In this document: one piece after another, positions 11,640 through 22,828 of the stretch
How the letters are laid out: each line of letters starts with the position of its first letter
Position numbering within the stretch: position 1 is the first letter of the stretch
Source: Dipetalonema caudispina
Lineage: Eukaryota; Nematoda; Chromadorea; Rhabditida; Onchocercidae
Direction of reading: 5' to 3'
Assembly (NCBI GenBank): GCA_013365325.1
Contig: JABVXV010000171.1
Coordinates: forward strand, 1-64,000
Length of the DNA stretch: 64,000 nucleotides
Notes under the pieces: generated by a model
Database searches by the model: none
Told to the model about the DNA's origin: nothing
Seen by the model: only the letters and a program-made list of their open reading frames with translations
Position numbers and translations under genes: made by a program

Positions 11640-12360
11640 TAAAAGAAAGCAAAGATGGAACATTTAGAATTAATACACAAGAAATATCTCATAGCTTTTG
11701 ATCATTCGGTTCGACACAATTCAACGACAAAGGTATAATCGTCAAACATGTACAAATGAAGCAAGCTTGCCGACGAAATAATCCAATTCGAATCAGAAAA
11801 AGCTAAAGTTGCATATAGCAAAAATGTTGTTTTTTAATTTTCTAACTGAAAGATTTAAAAATAAGATTATAGAAGATATCTTTAGACGGCTAGCCTGTGC
11901 AATAATTCACAGAAGAAAGAGTAAATTTAAAAAACTTGAACAGAACCCTGAAGCTCATCTAGAATATGGCAAGTGAAAATTCGAAATAAAATTTGAACTA
12001 TAACTATTAAAAATTTGATATAAGCTGAGAGAGAAAAAAAATAGCAGTTAAGAAGAAGTAAATAAGTGGAAGCAACCGCATGAAATAAACAGAAATAGGC
12101 AACAAATAGCCATGTATAGAAGAACCGGGCTTTAGCTGAAATCAATAGCTAATAAAACTTATTCATTTAATAATTGAATAGTTTCAATGATGGGAATCGA
12201 GTTTGCAGTTTGACTAAGATATAAATAAAAAATTCGATGGAACACAGAAAAAAGCTCGCAAGTTTAAAAGTTGCACTTCAAAGATTGAATTAAAAATACC
12301 GAAACTGCAGAAACTGGCACAGCACTGTAACTAGATAAATGAGGCTAAAATCCAAAAAAA
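11640..12360 (-). pseudogene. Coding-like island, possibly multi-membrane-span relic
   Basis: This stretch is less A/T-skewed than its surroundings. On the minus strand it has several good acceptors (TTTCAG before 12135, TTGCACAG before 11896, ACTTTAG before 11812). Each is followed by an open hydrophobic segment, such as KARFFYTWLFVAYFCLFHAV, LPLIYFFLTAIFFL and FICTCLTIIPLSL. That pattern suggests a multi-pass membrane protein, intact or decayed, lying 3' of sac-1 on the same strand. No consistent full-length frame could be assembled. The complementary strand also has a short open frame (11824-11976, ending in AHLEYGK). Strand and identity are therefore unsure. Confidence 0.2.
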
Positions 12361-12818
12361 TGTATGAAGATATATTATATTAGTAAAATTTGTTTTCAAT
12401 AATGCACATGTATTATCTAACTTCCAAACTCTAAATTTTGAAACGTAACATTTGAAAATTATTTTAAACACTTCATTTAAACAATACTTGGTAATTACTT
12501 CTCTGTTAATGACTTATTAGTAATTAGAAGTCTTGTTACTCCATTCGTATTTACACGTAACTTCATTTTATTTTATTTACTTTATATTTATGATTTTAGA
12601 AACAATAGAAGTTTTTTTAGAGCCCCAAAACATACTACATAACATAAATGTCTAACAATGCGTGGCTATACCACAAAAGTACATTCTTCACCGAAGTTTA
12701 GCAAGTGCTAAAGATATCAAAAAAAAAAAAAAAAAAAAAGACGGAAAAGGAAAAATTTCAGTATTTGAAGAGAATTTATGAGGTATACGACAGAAACACT
12801 AACGATCGATAGCAAATG

Positions 12819-12824
12819 TTTATT
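12819..12824 (-). promoter_or_regulatory. Polyadenylation signal of sac-1
   Basis: TTTATT on the plus strand (AATAAA on the coding strand), 40 nt past the sac-1 stop codon, which is the expected distance. Confidence 0.6.
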
Positions 12825-12864
12825 AGCCAGATTCTGTTAATTTTTAAAATCGACTAAAACTGAA

Positions 12865-15800
12865 TTAGTCCATTTTCAATCGAGGTTTGTTTACAAATTC
12901 CTCGCCATTGATAAATATGAACAACATTAGTGCCATGAAAATTACCAGCCAAAATATGGCTGCTGCCATATTTTCTGAAAATTTAATTCGGGACACTTAA
13001 AATATCGATCTTCCGATAAGTTATTCATTGTTTTAAAAAAATTATTCATGAGCTTCTATACAAGAAAACTTCAGCACACACACACACACACACAGCCTTC
13101 GGGATCGATAAAATCAATTCAAGAATAACTGAATTTCGAATAAATCACAATATAGAATAGCTTGCTTTTTTTTAACAGGAACTATCTGGTGAAAACACAA
13201 TCGCACTCTGGAAATAGTCATACCTCTTTGACACGACAGATTAATTTCAACCTCAAACTATGTCGTTTAGTGTCCACACGCTTAATCCACATCAGTTGGA
13301 TTTTTGACTACATTATTTTAGAACTTTCAAATCAAGAATTAATGAATAAAGCTAATATTTACAAATGCTTACCTGCTACCAATACACAAAGAATAATCAT
13401 TGCAGCTGCAAAAATTGCACCGACAATGGCACCACCATGATAATCAAAATTGAGCACTGTAGTTTCGAAAGTTGTTGGCAAATTGTTTGGATCAACACGA
13501 AAATTACCAAGAAAGAGATTGATTGCATCCTGAAATCATTCCTGTAAACCATGCCTCTCAAGTGGTAAAATTTCGCTTCGTCACTACGAAAACTTTTAAC
13601 CATACTAAGCTAACCACAGGACGAATTAGACAACAGTACGAGAAGTTCAAAAATATTTCAGCAACCTGTCTGTAACCATCTGCGAAGTTATTTCGGAAAT
13701 AACGTGTGAAAGCATTCACACAATCATTCCACGCCCCGGAAACGGTTCGTTTACCAAAACGCGTGTAATCAGCCTAAAAGAAAAGGGAAAAAAAATAGAC
13801 AAGAGACTACCGAAAGGCAATCAGTCGCATTGATTAAATGAAATAGATTAACATCATAAACACTATCACAAGATATGTAAGATGCTCAGAATGCACGCTT
13901 GAGAAAAAATTTACTATACTAAATGGTCTGTTATTTTTGGCTATATCGAATATGGGAAATTAGATGTAAAGTTAAGGATGCATAAAGAATTAACCACATC
14001 ACTGTAACAAGTTTTAGTGGTCAATGTCAAAGACAAATACATCACAAATATTGCATCAAATTTCTTTGTTATTTATCAAATAGCCAATGGAACCTTCAAT
14101 GCGCCTGTCCCTGCATACTGACGACTGCATTCATCGCCATTATCAGCCCAAACTATAAAAAATACTGATAAAACGTAGAACTTCGTATTGTATGGACATT
14201 CTGCGCTAAGGTAAGAATAAGAAGGCTGAGCAAGGTGAGCATAATATCTCAGTAAAGTGAGTTATTCCTCTTATATCTAAAGTATATGAGATCACATATT
14301 TCTGCATAATATCCTGAAAAGTGCTTACTTCTTTTAAAAGTAACAGACAATTCCGGATAGCTGTCCACTTCAAAGCCATTACCAATAATCTTCATATAAG
14401 ACAACTGATCTTTCAGTGATTCCTGAAACACGTTTAAGATGATTGCAATGAGAAGATAAATTAGAAGCGACCGCTATTCTATACTTTCTTATTGAAATAG
14501 GATTAGTATTGTATTGATGTTTCGCGTTCAAGTAAGAATGAGAGAGCTAAGCAAGGTCAATATAATATCTCAGTGAAGTAAGTTATCCCTCTTACATATG
14601 AAAACGATAGGTTTGAGATGCCTGCTATAAGAAGAGTATTGCTAGGAACAAGATCAATCTCTAGTAATATGTTGCGACTTTACCAAAAAATTAAATCAAT
14701 AAGTGAGTTTAAAAATAATGAATTATACTAAAATAGAATACCTTAGCCAACATCGACTGAGCAACATTAGTTCTATCCAAACAATCCATGCAGTTAGTAC
14801 GAAAAAATCCTTTCTGTTTGTGTATTTGTTCCGCAGAGTTTATAAATGATGCAAAGAATCTGCAAAAAAGTAAAGTCCAATTTTTAACAGATAACTGCTA
14901 CTTTTCAACTATCTTGAATCATTGATTTAAATGCGATAAAGTCCCAAGTGTTCTGGAACATAAAACTTCAATGTATTGAAATGTAAAATGATGCTTAGCA
15001 ACACCTTACTGAGACCATATTAGTATGCCTTTTTCATCAGGCACTAGTAACATTGTCACTGAATGCAATTTCAATAAATTTGAATAAAACGAATTAATGG
15101 CAATGATAGACATACCCAAATTCCGTTATTTCGCCTCTAAGTTGTTTCTTAAGTATATCCAGCCGGCCCCAATCTAAAGCCCGACATTCTTTGTGGAAAT
15201 CAAATGCATTCAGTCTAAAAACACGCTCAGTTAGCTACTAAATATAAAATTCAAGCTTGGAATTTCAACACTTAAAATTAAGCATCCCACTTCAATCCTT
15301 CCCCTGCTTTTCCTTTTCCTTCCTGTAAATACTAAATAAAACATTAAAGATTTGGAACTTCTCATGTCAATCTACCTGACAAAGTCTAAATTTGTACGTA
15401 TAACAACTCGATCAAGCTCCCCACCAACACGCTTTTCACGCCCTCTTTGATTTACCAAATTTACGACTACCTGAAAAAAAGATAACAAAATTTTGCAAAT
15501 TGGTAAATAGATTTTCCGAATTAGATACATTTAGCACATTCCACTAAATCCTTGAAATTACCTCAAAATTTCTTGCTTCTATATTTTTTAAAATAGTTAA
15601 AAACGCATTTATATTTTTCATGTCAATTCCAATATGCTTAAAAATTGTCAAATACGCCGTTGTATAAGTTTGAAAAGCTTCCTGTTCATAATGAAGGAGG
15701 TGGATACTCAATAAAAGCTCTCACTACAACTATAACACATAACATTTATAAGTCGTATCAAATAAATTCTCTTCAATTTATCCGATACTTGCCGTTCCAC

Positions 15801-18800
15801 AAATACTTCAATTACTTACTACTTTGCCTACCCAAATTCAAATCATGCCAATAGATTTACTCTTTTATTGAACAAGACTACTGTTAAGAGGTTGTAAAGA
15901 TTATTCGCAAAACTACTAGCATGTTTTCCTCCATAAATATTCCGCTGCATTATCATATGTCGTTTAAAAGCTTCCGTTTGATCATCAATAGGATTTAGCA
16001 ATGGTTCCGGCTGCCAATGAAGATTTGGTCTCTGTGACCAAAACAACGGTATTGATCCTCTTATCTGTAAATCACAGACATTTTATATTTAATCCAAAAA
16101 TTTCAAAAACAATACAAAAAAGAAGACAGATTTCGGAACAATAAAAATTTTTCGTCCAAAATCAAGTTAACATACGAAATTTTAAAGAAAAAACAATGCA
16201 AAAACTATCCATTCCCTGCAACAGATCTGATTAGCAGAACCTTTGCAAAGTCCTTCACACTAACCTGCACAAATGCTGTTAAATAGCGTTGTTTTGGATC
16301 ATTATCTTTGTCGTACTCCACTAATTGTTCAGTTTCTACATAGTTTGCCGAATGTCCATTAGTACTGACGCCACGCATATAAAATCTTGTACCTGCTCTA
16401 AAAGATTTTTAAGTCTTCAAAAATAACATCTGAGGATAATGCACAAACCAATAATATTCATTTTAAGCTGCGACAAAATCCGACATTCATTTAGCCTAAT
16501 TTTTTCATAAATTTCTATAAATAAGTTAAAAGTTCAATCACCATGCGTTATGATAGGCAAGGATTACAGCTCTATCGAAGAGAAAAAGAGAGATCAAAAT
16601 AAGGTAAATGATCCTATAAAAAGGAGATAAGGTGAATGATTCTATTTCTATTTCTTGAAAACGTGGATTGAATAACTCAAATTTAAGTAATTCATATCAT
16701 TCTTAGATAAGAAGTAAAGATATTTCATATTTATGTACTAAATCATTGAATGGTCTGTAAGAACCAGAAGACAATTCTTTTAGAAGGACTATCAAATTAC
16801 GCATTCCGTCATGCATAATGTTTTCAAGTACGATAGTACAACAGTAATAATAAATTCTATCTTGGAGTAGTGAATACATCAAAACAAACATCAGCACTAA
16901 ATGGAAGTAATTCAAACCTGTGTATAGATCTTCGAGATATAAGACAAAGTTGAAAGATATGCCCATTAACAATACAACGACTGATATCAAAAAAGCCGTG
17001 TATTATAGGAAGCGTGTACCGAAATAATTCGGGAACAGCTGCAAGGGGAGCCGACAAATACCGATTCCACACAAAACGTTCATCCGACTAAAACTGCACA
17101 AAAATGAATAAAAAGATGATTGTCCCATGCAAGGCATACTTTGGAAACGAAGAGACTAGCGCTTAGGCAGACAGTGTAGTCAGTTAGTTAATTGACAAGG
17201 TCAATGAATCAGAGATTGCCGAAACCCTTTAAATGTGCCAAATTTAACTTCTCATAGTACAATGAAGTTCAAACAATACTTCTTCTTAGTTTCTATTGCA
17301 CTCAATCGCTAAATGTTCGACGCAGTGCAGCTACGAAACGTGACCACGACACGGGACATGCCTCAGACCAAATATAGCAAAAAAATAACAATCCCTACAA
17401 AAAGGCAAAAATCATAATCAAATTTAAAGGCAGGAAAAATCTATTCAAAGCGCTAATAGAAAAGCAAAAGTAACGAACCCGACCCATCATTGGAAGCCTT
17501 TTAAAGACAGGAGTAGCATTTTCTGCTAACCACTGAGCTGAATGTGACAAATCATAAGTGCGGGAAAAATAAAATCCACCAGTTGATAATACAAGTTGGA
17601 TCATATCAGTAAAATGTCGATTATACCAAATCTATAACGTAATTGTTTCATTTCAAATTAGTTATTTCAATTCTTCTAATGTAACTGCTTGCAGTTGCAT
17701 TAAATAAAACAAAACAGGAAGCAAACAATTTAATTAAAATCAGCAAATGACTGGAAAACTTGCTATTCACATCGTTTTTTAAAGTATATCGCTTTAAAGT
17801 TCATTCTAACATTCCTGATGTAATGTAACACTTTATCACTATTAATTTCAATCACAGATTTAAGCAGTCCGAGGAAAGTCTGAGGAAAGTTGCAGGAAAT
17901 GAGTAACCTGTTTTTCTGTTAGATGTAATGTTGTCTTCTCATATGGTATAATTTCCGTTTCTCTTATCACCCATATTTCATGACCAGTTAAAACACCTTT
18001 GAGATTAGCTTTTGTTATTGTTATCAAAGCATTTCCTGGAAAAAAGACGTGTTTTTTGAAATGCAACATATCAAAGAACTACCATAACATCGATTTCTTT
18101 GCAGATAAATAAGGATAATAATATGTACATGAACATAAAGATAGGAATATGTTAATTTATATACATGTATATGAATTATACAACACATACTCTGGAGCTC
18201 TTACGAATATTGAAATAGCGAAATCAATATATATCACAAACCTGATACTAGCCTAACGATACCAACAATTCCATGAATAACTTTCACTTCAGCATCATGT
18301 ATAAGTATTGGCTTTTCAATGCTTCCTGTATAAATATGATAACTTAAATGATAAAATCCAGAAATTAAAAAAATATGAAGAGAAAAATACACTAATAGAG
18401 TAGCTAAAGTAAATTATCTCCACATAACGTATTGGGAATTAACTTACTTATCAGACCTAGTTTCCCCGTGATACGATCAATTTCCAAATATGTATCTGAA
18501 ACTGATCCACCATCTCGTCCTCTTGGCTCCAAACAAAACCTCTCCGGAAATATACACCTAGATGGAAATAATAAAAGTGAAAATTAGTTAATACATTTGA
18601 ATGAAAGTACTTCAATAGCTGATACTACAAGTCTTTTTTATCATGTGAAGAACAAGCATAATTATGCTTGCATACAGTCGTATTACTACCATATAACCAT
18701 ATTTTCAATAATATTATGATAATTACAATAAATTATATACATTTACAATAAAACAGCAAAATTATATTTGCGGCTTTGAGGAAAATACTAACAAATAACT

Positions 18801-18905
18801 GAAGTGATTCAGTAAATCTATGTAAGTAACGAAACAGTATATTAAAAAATATTTTCGAAAAGCTTACAAATTAAGCTGCTCATAGATTTCTGTTGGTCCA
18901 TCCAT
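12865..18905 (-). CDS. sac-1: SAC1 phosphoinositide phosphatase (SACM1L family), complete
   Basis: An integral ER/Golgi enzyme that dephosphorylates PI4P and, less strongly, other monophosphoinositides, setting the PI4P gradient. Seventeen exons join in phase (652 aa): 18905-18868, 18557-18448, 18325-18242, 18035-17908, 17631-17479, 17087-16918, 16397-16265, 16064-15882, 15681-15562, 15470-15376, 15214-15116, 14859-14742, 14422-14329, 14152-14094, 13773-13666, 13529-13373, 12974-12865. Conserved SAC blocks seen: YEQLNL near the start, [44 protein letters not shown] and [18 protein letters not shown]. The catalytic CX5R motif is CMDCLDR (about residues 461-467). Two C-terminal membrane spans lie at about 597-615 and 619-638, with a short tail ending PRLKMD. 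The ATG was chosen because it aligns with the family start. It is about 65 residues longer than the vertebrate enzyme, mainly from exon 9 and the end of exon 8. Identity is firm. Confidence 0.95.
13075..13094. repeat. (CA)n microsatellite in sac-1 intron 16
   Basis: Ten CA units within the last intron of sac-1. Confidence 0.9.
14184..14281. repeat. Dispersed intronic repeat, copy 1
   Basis: About 98 nt inside the sac-1 intron between exons 13 and 14. It is similar along its length to 14503-14601, sharing for example GTAAGAAT, AAGCAAGGT/GAGCAAGGT and ATAATATCTCAGT. The two copies flank the 94-nt exon 13. Confidence 0.75.
14503..14601. repeat. Dispersed intronic repeat, copy 2
   Basis: Second copy of the repeat at 14184-14281, in the same orientation, in the intron between exons 12 and 13 of sac-1. 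No inverted termini or coding content were seen. Confidence 0.75.
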
Positions 18906-19348
18906 AGGTTTCAAATGATCGAATCGTGGCTTAGTTGGTCCCGGAAAATATTATTACATTTCATACTAATTTTTTAAAACAAATATTACACATGAATGAG
19001 TAACAAGTATTAGAAAAAAAAAAAAAAAAGAGAGAGAAAAAATGTAAATTCTACAAAAAATTGAAATAAATCTACAAATTTATTATACAAATTATTTAAA
19101 TTTCAATAATTCTACCATAAATTTCAAATTTCTTGATTGCTTCGTTTCTTTTTTCTTTTTTTTTTTTTCGCGTTCACTTCTTTTCCTTCCTTCCTTCCTA
19201 CAAATAATAAATTTTCAACAATATACACATTTTAAAACTTTTTTCACATATCAGTCAGATTTCCAGAAAAAAAAAAAAGATTTTTGTTGTTTTTTTAACA
19301 ACACAAAAAAAAAAATATTCATAAATTTCAACATTACTACACAATATT

Positions 19349-19640
19349 CTCATATCACGTCAAATACGTCCGTAATTTTGAATGATCAGAGTAAATCATC
19401 ATCTAATCTCATATCACGTCAAATACGTCCGTAATTTTGAATGATCACAGTAAATCATCATCTAATCTCATATCACGTCAAATACGTCCGTAATTTTGAA
19501 TGATCACATCCAATCATCATCTAATCTCATATCACGTCAAATACGTCCGTAATTTTGAATGATCACATCCAATCATCACCTAATCTCATATCACGTCAAA
19601 TACGTCCGTAATTTTGAATGATCACATCCAATCAATTCTT
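19349..19640. repeat. 59-bp minisatellite, five copies
   Basis: Five head-to-tail copies start at about 19349, 19408, 19467, 19526 and 19585, each containing CATATCACGTCAAATACGTC. Copies 3-5 share ATCACATCCAATCATC where copies 1-2 have ATCAGAGTAAATC or ATCACAGTAAATC, so the array has two subtypes. Each unit carries TCACGTCA and a second ACGTC. The last unit decays after about 19635. Confidence 0.95.
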
Positions 19641-19763
19641 ACGTAAATTGTTAAACATGAACAATCGCAATTTAGGCAATAACCTAAAAGTTATGAATGA
19701 ATTTTGCATTTTGTTTACATTATGATCGATAAGATTTAGTGGTAGTTTGTTTCTATCGTATCC

Positions 19764-19799
19764 ATTGATCGATCAATCGGTCAATCGATCGGTCGGTCA
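19764..19799. repeat. Tetranucleotide GATC/GGTC/AATC patch
   Basis: Short degenerate tandem of tetranucleotides (GATCGATCAATCGGTC...), lying between the minisatellite and eaf-1. Confidence 0.8.
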
Positions 19800-20333
19800 G
19801 TTTTACTTCTCATTTATGTACAATGAAATTACACTATTAAATTTAATCTTATCATTATTTTATCAATACTATCTATTCTCTCTAAACATTTTCTTATCAT
19901 TTAATTTCATCTTTTTTTTTTTTTTTTTTTTCATCAAACACTAAACTTTTTCTTCTTTTTTAGCATTTTTATTTCTTATATATTTTATTTGCATTGTAAT
20001 TTTATCTTTTGTATAATATTTGACTAAAAAAAAGAAAAAAAAAATGGGAAAATATTTGAAAGAAATTTGTTTTTGCATCTTCAATATGATCGATATATTT
20101 CAATCCGGGTTCAAAGTTCACATGTTCATTTGGTTGTTTATATGTGTTCTTTCAACTTCGATATCACTTCTCTGTTTGATGAAAGGAGAAAGATTGCATC
20201 AGGATTCGTAGTATGAAATACTTTCCAGAAATAATGATACTTTCAGGTATTTAATTTAGATTAATTCCATAGATCATTCATCTTCCTCTATTCAACTTTA
20301 TTCACAAAAAAAAAAAAAAAAAAAAGAAACAGG

Positions 20334-22828
20334 ATGACGGAAGTGCGTGAAATACCTTCCGGAACATATAATCTGAAACTTGGAGAATCATTTCATGAAC
20401 GAGGAGAAAAGCCTGTATATCATACTCTTCGATGTAAGTATTTTCAACTATTGATTAATTAATCAATTAGTCACTTTGTATATTTTTAGTGAAAATCTAA
20501 TGAGATGTATTGAGGACTTTATATTCAACAATCTAAGAATACATATATTCTGGGGGTGTCTTTTGAATATAATTGAAATAACAGATGAAGTACAATGATA
20601 TGAATAGATTGTACTCATATTATTATCAAAAATTTTTTCCTCTTCCCTTGAATGGTTAAAAAAAAAAAAAAATTTTCAGTTGATTTCAAGCCGAAATCAT
20701 TGGCTGGTGAAAAAGAAACATTTATAGTATTTGGTGGAAATGGTGATGTACAGGTCGTTTCTTTTCTCTCTCTTTATTTTTATAATTTTTTGAAGAGAAA
20801 AAAAAAAAAAAAAACTTTTAAAGCATTCTGTTTTACAAAGTTCTGAAGTAAAATAATGCTTCAATGAGTTCATCAATATCAAATTGGAATAGCAATGTTC
20901 CTACATAAATCTTCTTCTGAGACTCCCATCTTTCAAAGGCATTTTTGTGAGAATTGGTAAAAGAAATTTCGTGATCTTATTTAATTCATCATATCTCTAG
21001 CTATTTTTACAGGTAGCAGTACCAGGTGAAGGAGATGCTCTAACAGTATTTAAAGGAGCACAAAAACCTGTAAAAGGCGAGAAAGAATGTTTATTGTTTT
21101 TCGATCACTCGACTGGTGAAATGAGGATTGAGAAACTTTCATCCATAATGTCTGTGAAGAAAACAAGGTAGCATTTTCCTGTAATTAAAATGATCAAATT
21201 CGAACTTATCTAATCGGTACATCATACAACTATATGTAGCAATAGTAATAGGTAGTAATAATTGGTAGTAGTAGTTTAACAATTGTAAAGTATGACGGAG
21301 AATTTTTTAGAAGCTGTGCTGAGAAGATTTCATCATTTGTATTAAGCTTCCCTAATGAATTAGTTTAATGGCCTACAGAACGAGTCCACTTTTGGTAGAC
21401 TTCTATTTGGCTTGCTGTTGTATCACTTTGCATAAGTATTTCAGTGAGAAGTTGCAATATTGAGACTCATTTTTTGTCTTCTTCAAGGAAGTTTGCCTAC
21501 TCGTATTTCTGCAATTATTAGATTGAAATATTTTTTTCCTAGTTAAAATTGTCGCATTATAGTTTACGAAAAAAATAATTTAGTTATGAAATTGAATGCG
21601 TCCTGTAAATTCTCAAAGTTATTAGCAGTAAAGTGGAAATTTTCTGGTAAATTAACTGAAACGTACACTTAATTAGCGTGGCAGTAACGTTAATTGACAT
21701 GTGAGTTTGACTAAGAATGTTTTAATACCAGCCTAGTTGTGGTATATGTTGCAGAGGTAACGAAGATAGCGCCTCTATAAGATTACGGGCCGAAATTGAA
21801 CGATTACGGAAAGAAAATGGAGAAAAGTCAGATGGTGAAATGGATGATACCAAGGTTGATTTTTCCACACCATTTTTATCATTTTATTTGCTTACTTAAT
21901 ATTTATATTAAGTCTTGATACCTGTACTAAGTTCACATTTCACTGAATTTATGGTTCTTGCTACTTATCCTCGAGTCTTTTAAAGGGAAGTGGTACTAGA
22001 AACAAGAGGGTTCAAGGAGACAGTGCGACGATCAGCATCTCCATTTAGGAGATCTCTTCAGTATCTTAAACATTGAATGAGTAGGTAGTCGTAGTTATGT
22101 ATGCTTTTTAGCATTCTTGTCGCATTACTAGCGTGACTAATTCTGTGACTTCAGAGTTCAAGCGGTTCCTCAACAGTTGCATCATCTGAATCGGGTGATT
22201 CCGATTCAGAATGTGAAAATGGGGATAGGAAGTCAGTATCGGTGGTATCAAAAAGTATGCGCAGCAGTGATGATTCTAGAAGTAGGAGCAGTGATACTGG
22301 CGATGACGACGATTTACAAGGTTCTTTGATTTTGTATCGTGCATATTCACGAACTAAGATAACAGCTAATGAAGAGTGCGGGGAATCATATCTCCCTGTA
22401 TTATTGTCTATGATTAACTATTTTAACTTTAACCATGTTTCTCACGATGCTGATGTTGTTCAGATAGAAATTTATCTATTGCGTAGGAAATGATTCCATT
22501 TTGGATGCATAATTCTTTATCATAGAACCATGAAAAGCTATTATTATTTTTATTCGAGCGAAGTTCACGGGATCAAAAAAATCTTCGGATTCAGAATATG
22601 AAGTGGATCCACTTACCTTCCTTTATTATTACTCCTTCTTTTTATATTTGTGAACATTTTTCAGAAGCGCTGGAGCAGCAATTGCGTTCACAATCGATGC
22701 CTTTAATTGAAGAAACAAAACAAAAACAAGTCAAGTCGTATCCTCCACCGCCGCTTCCGGTTAACAGTAATACGAAGAAATTATTGCATGATGATTTACA
22801 GCTAAGTGAAAGTTCGGATGAGGATTAG
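20334..22828 (+). CDS. eaf-1: ELL-associated factor (EAF family), complete
   Basis: A nuclear partner of ELL that stimulates RNA polymerase II elongation as part of super elongation complexes. Six exons join in phase (252 aa): 20334-20433, 20680-20753, 21013-21167, 21755-21854, 22155-22320, 22665-22828. The N-terminal EAF domain is clear: LKLGESFHERG, then FDFKPKSL, TVFKGAQKP, LLFFDHSTGEMRIEKLSS and ending SVKKTR. These match the family's LRLGESF, DFKP, TVFKG, HDTGE, LEKLSS and VKKTR blocks. The middle is a Ser/Asp/Glu-rich acidic region typical of the EAF transactivation domain, followed by a Pro-rich patch (YPPPPLP). The extreme C-terminus, DDLQLSESSDED, is the conserved EAF tail. The ATG follows an AG dinucleotide (20331-20332) that could be a trans-splice acceptor, but its upstream tract is poly-A rather than pyrimidine. 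Confidence 0.92.

Larger units (their letters stand above)
18906..20333. other. Divergent intergenic spacer between sac-1 and eaf-1
   Basis: About 1.4 kb between two head-to-head start codons, so it must hold both promoters. It contains a 59-bp minisatellite (19349-19640), a GATC/GGTC-type short tandem patch (19764-19799) and several A/T runs. No TATA box can be singled out in such AT-rich DNA. Confidence 0.7.

Noticed and set aside
22565..22606. Acidic Ser-rich stretch (KFTGSKKSSDSEYE-like) within eaf-1 intron 5, as an extra exon
   Set aside because: It can be entered in phase but leaves phase 0, which would put exon 6 out of frame and lose the conserved DDLQLSESSDED tail.
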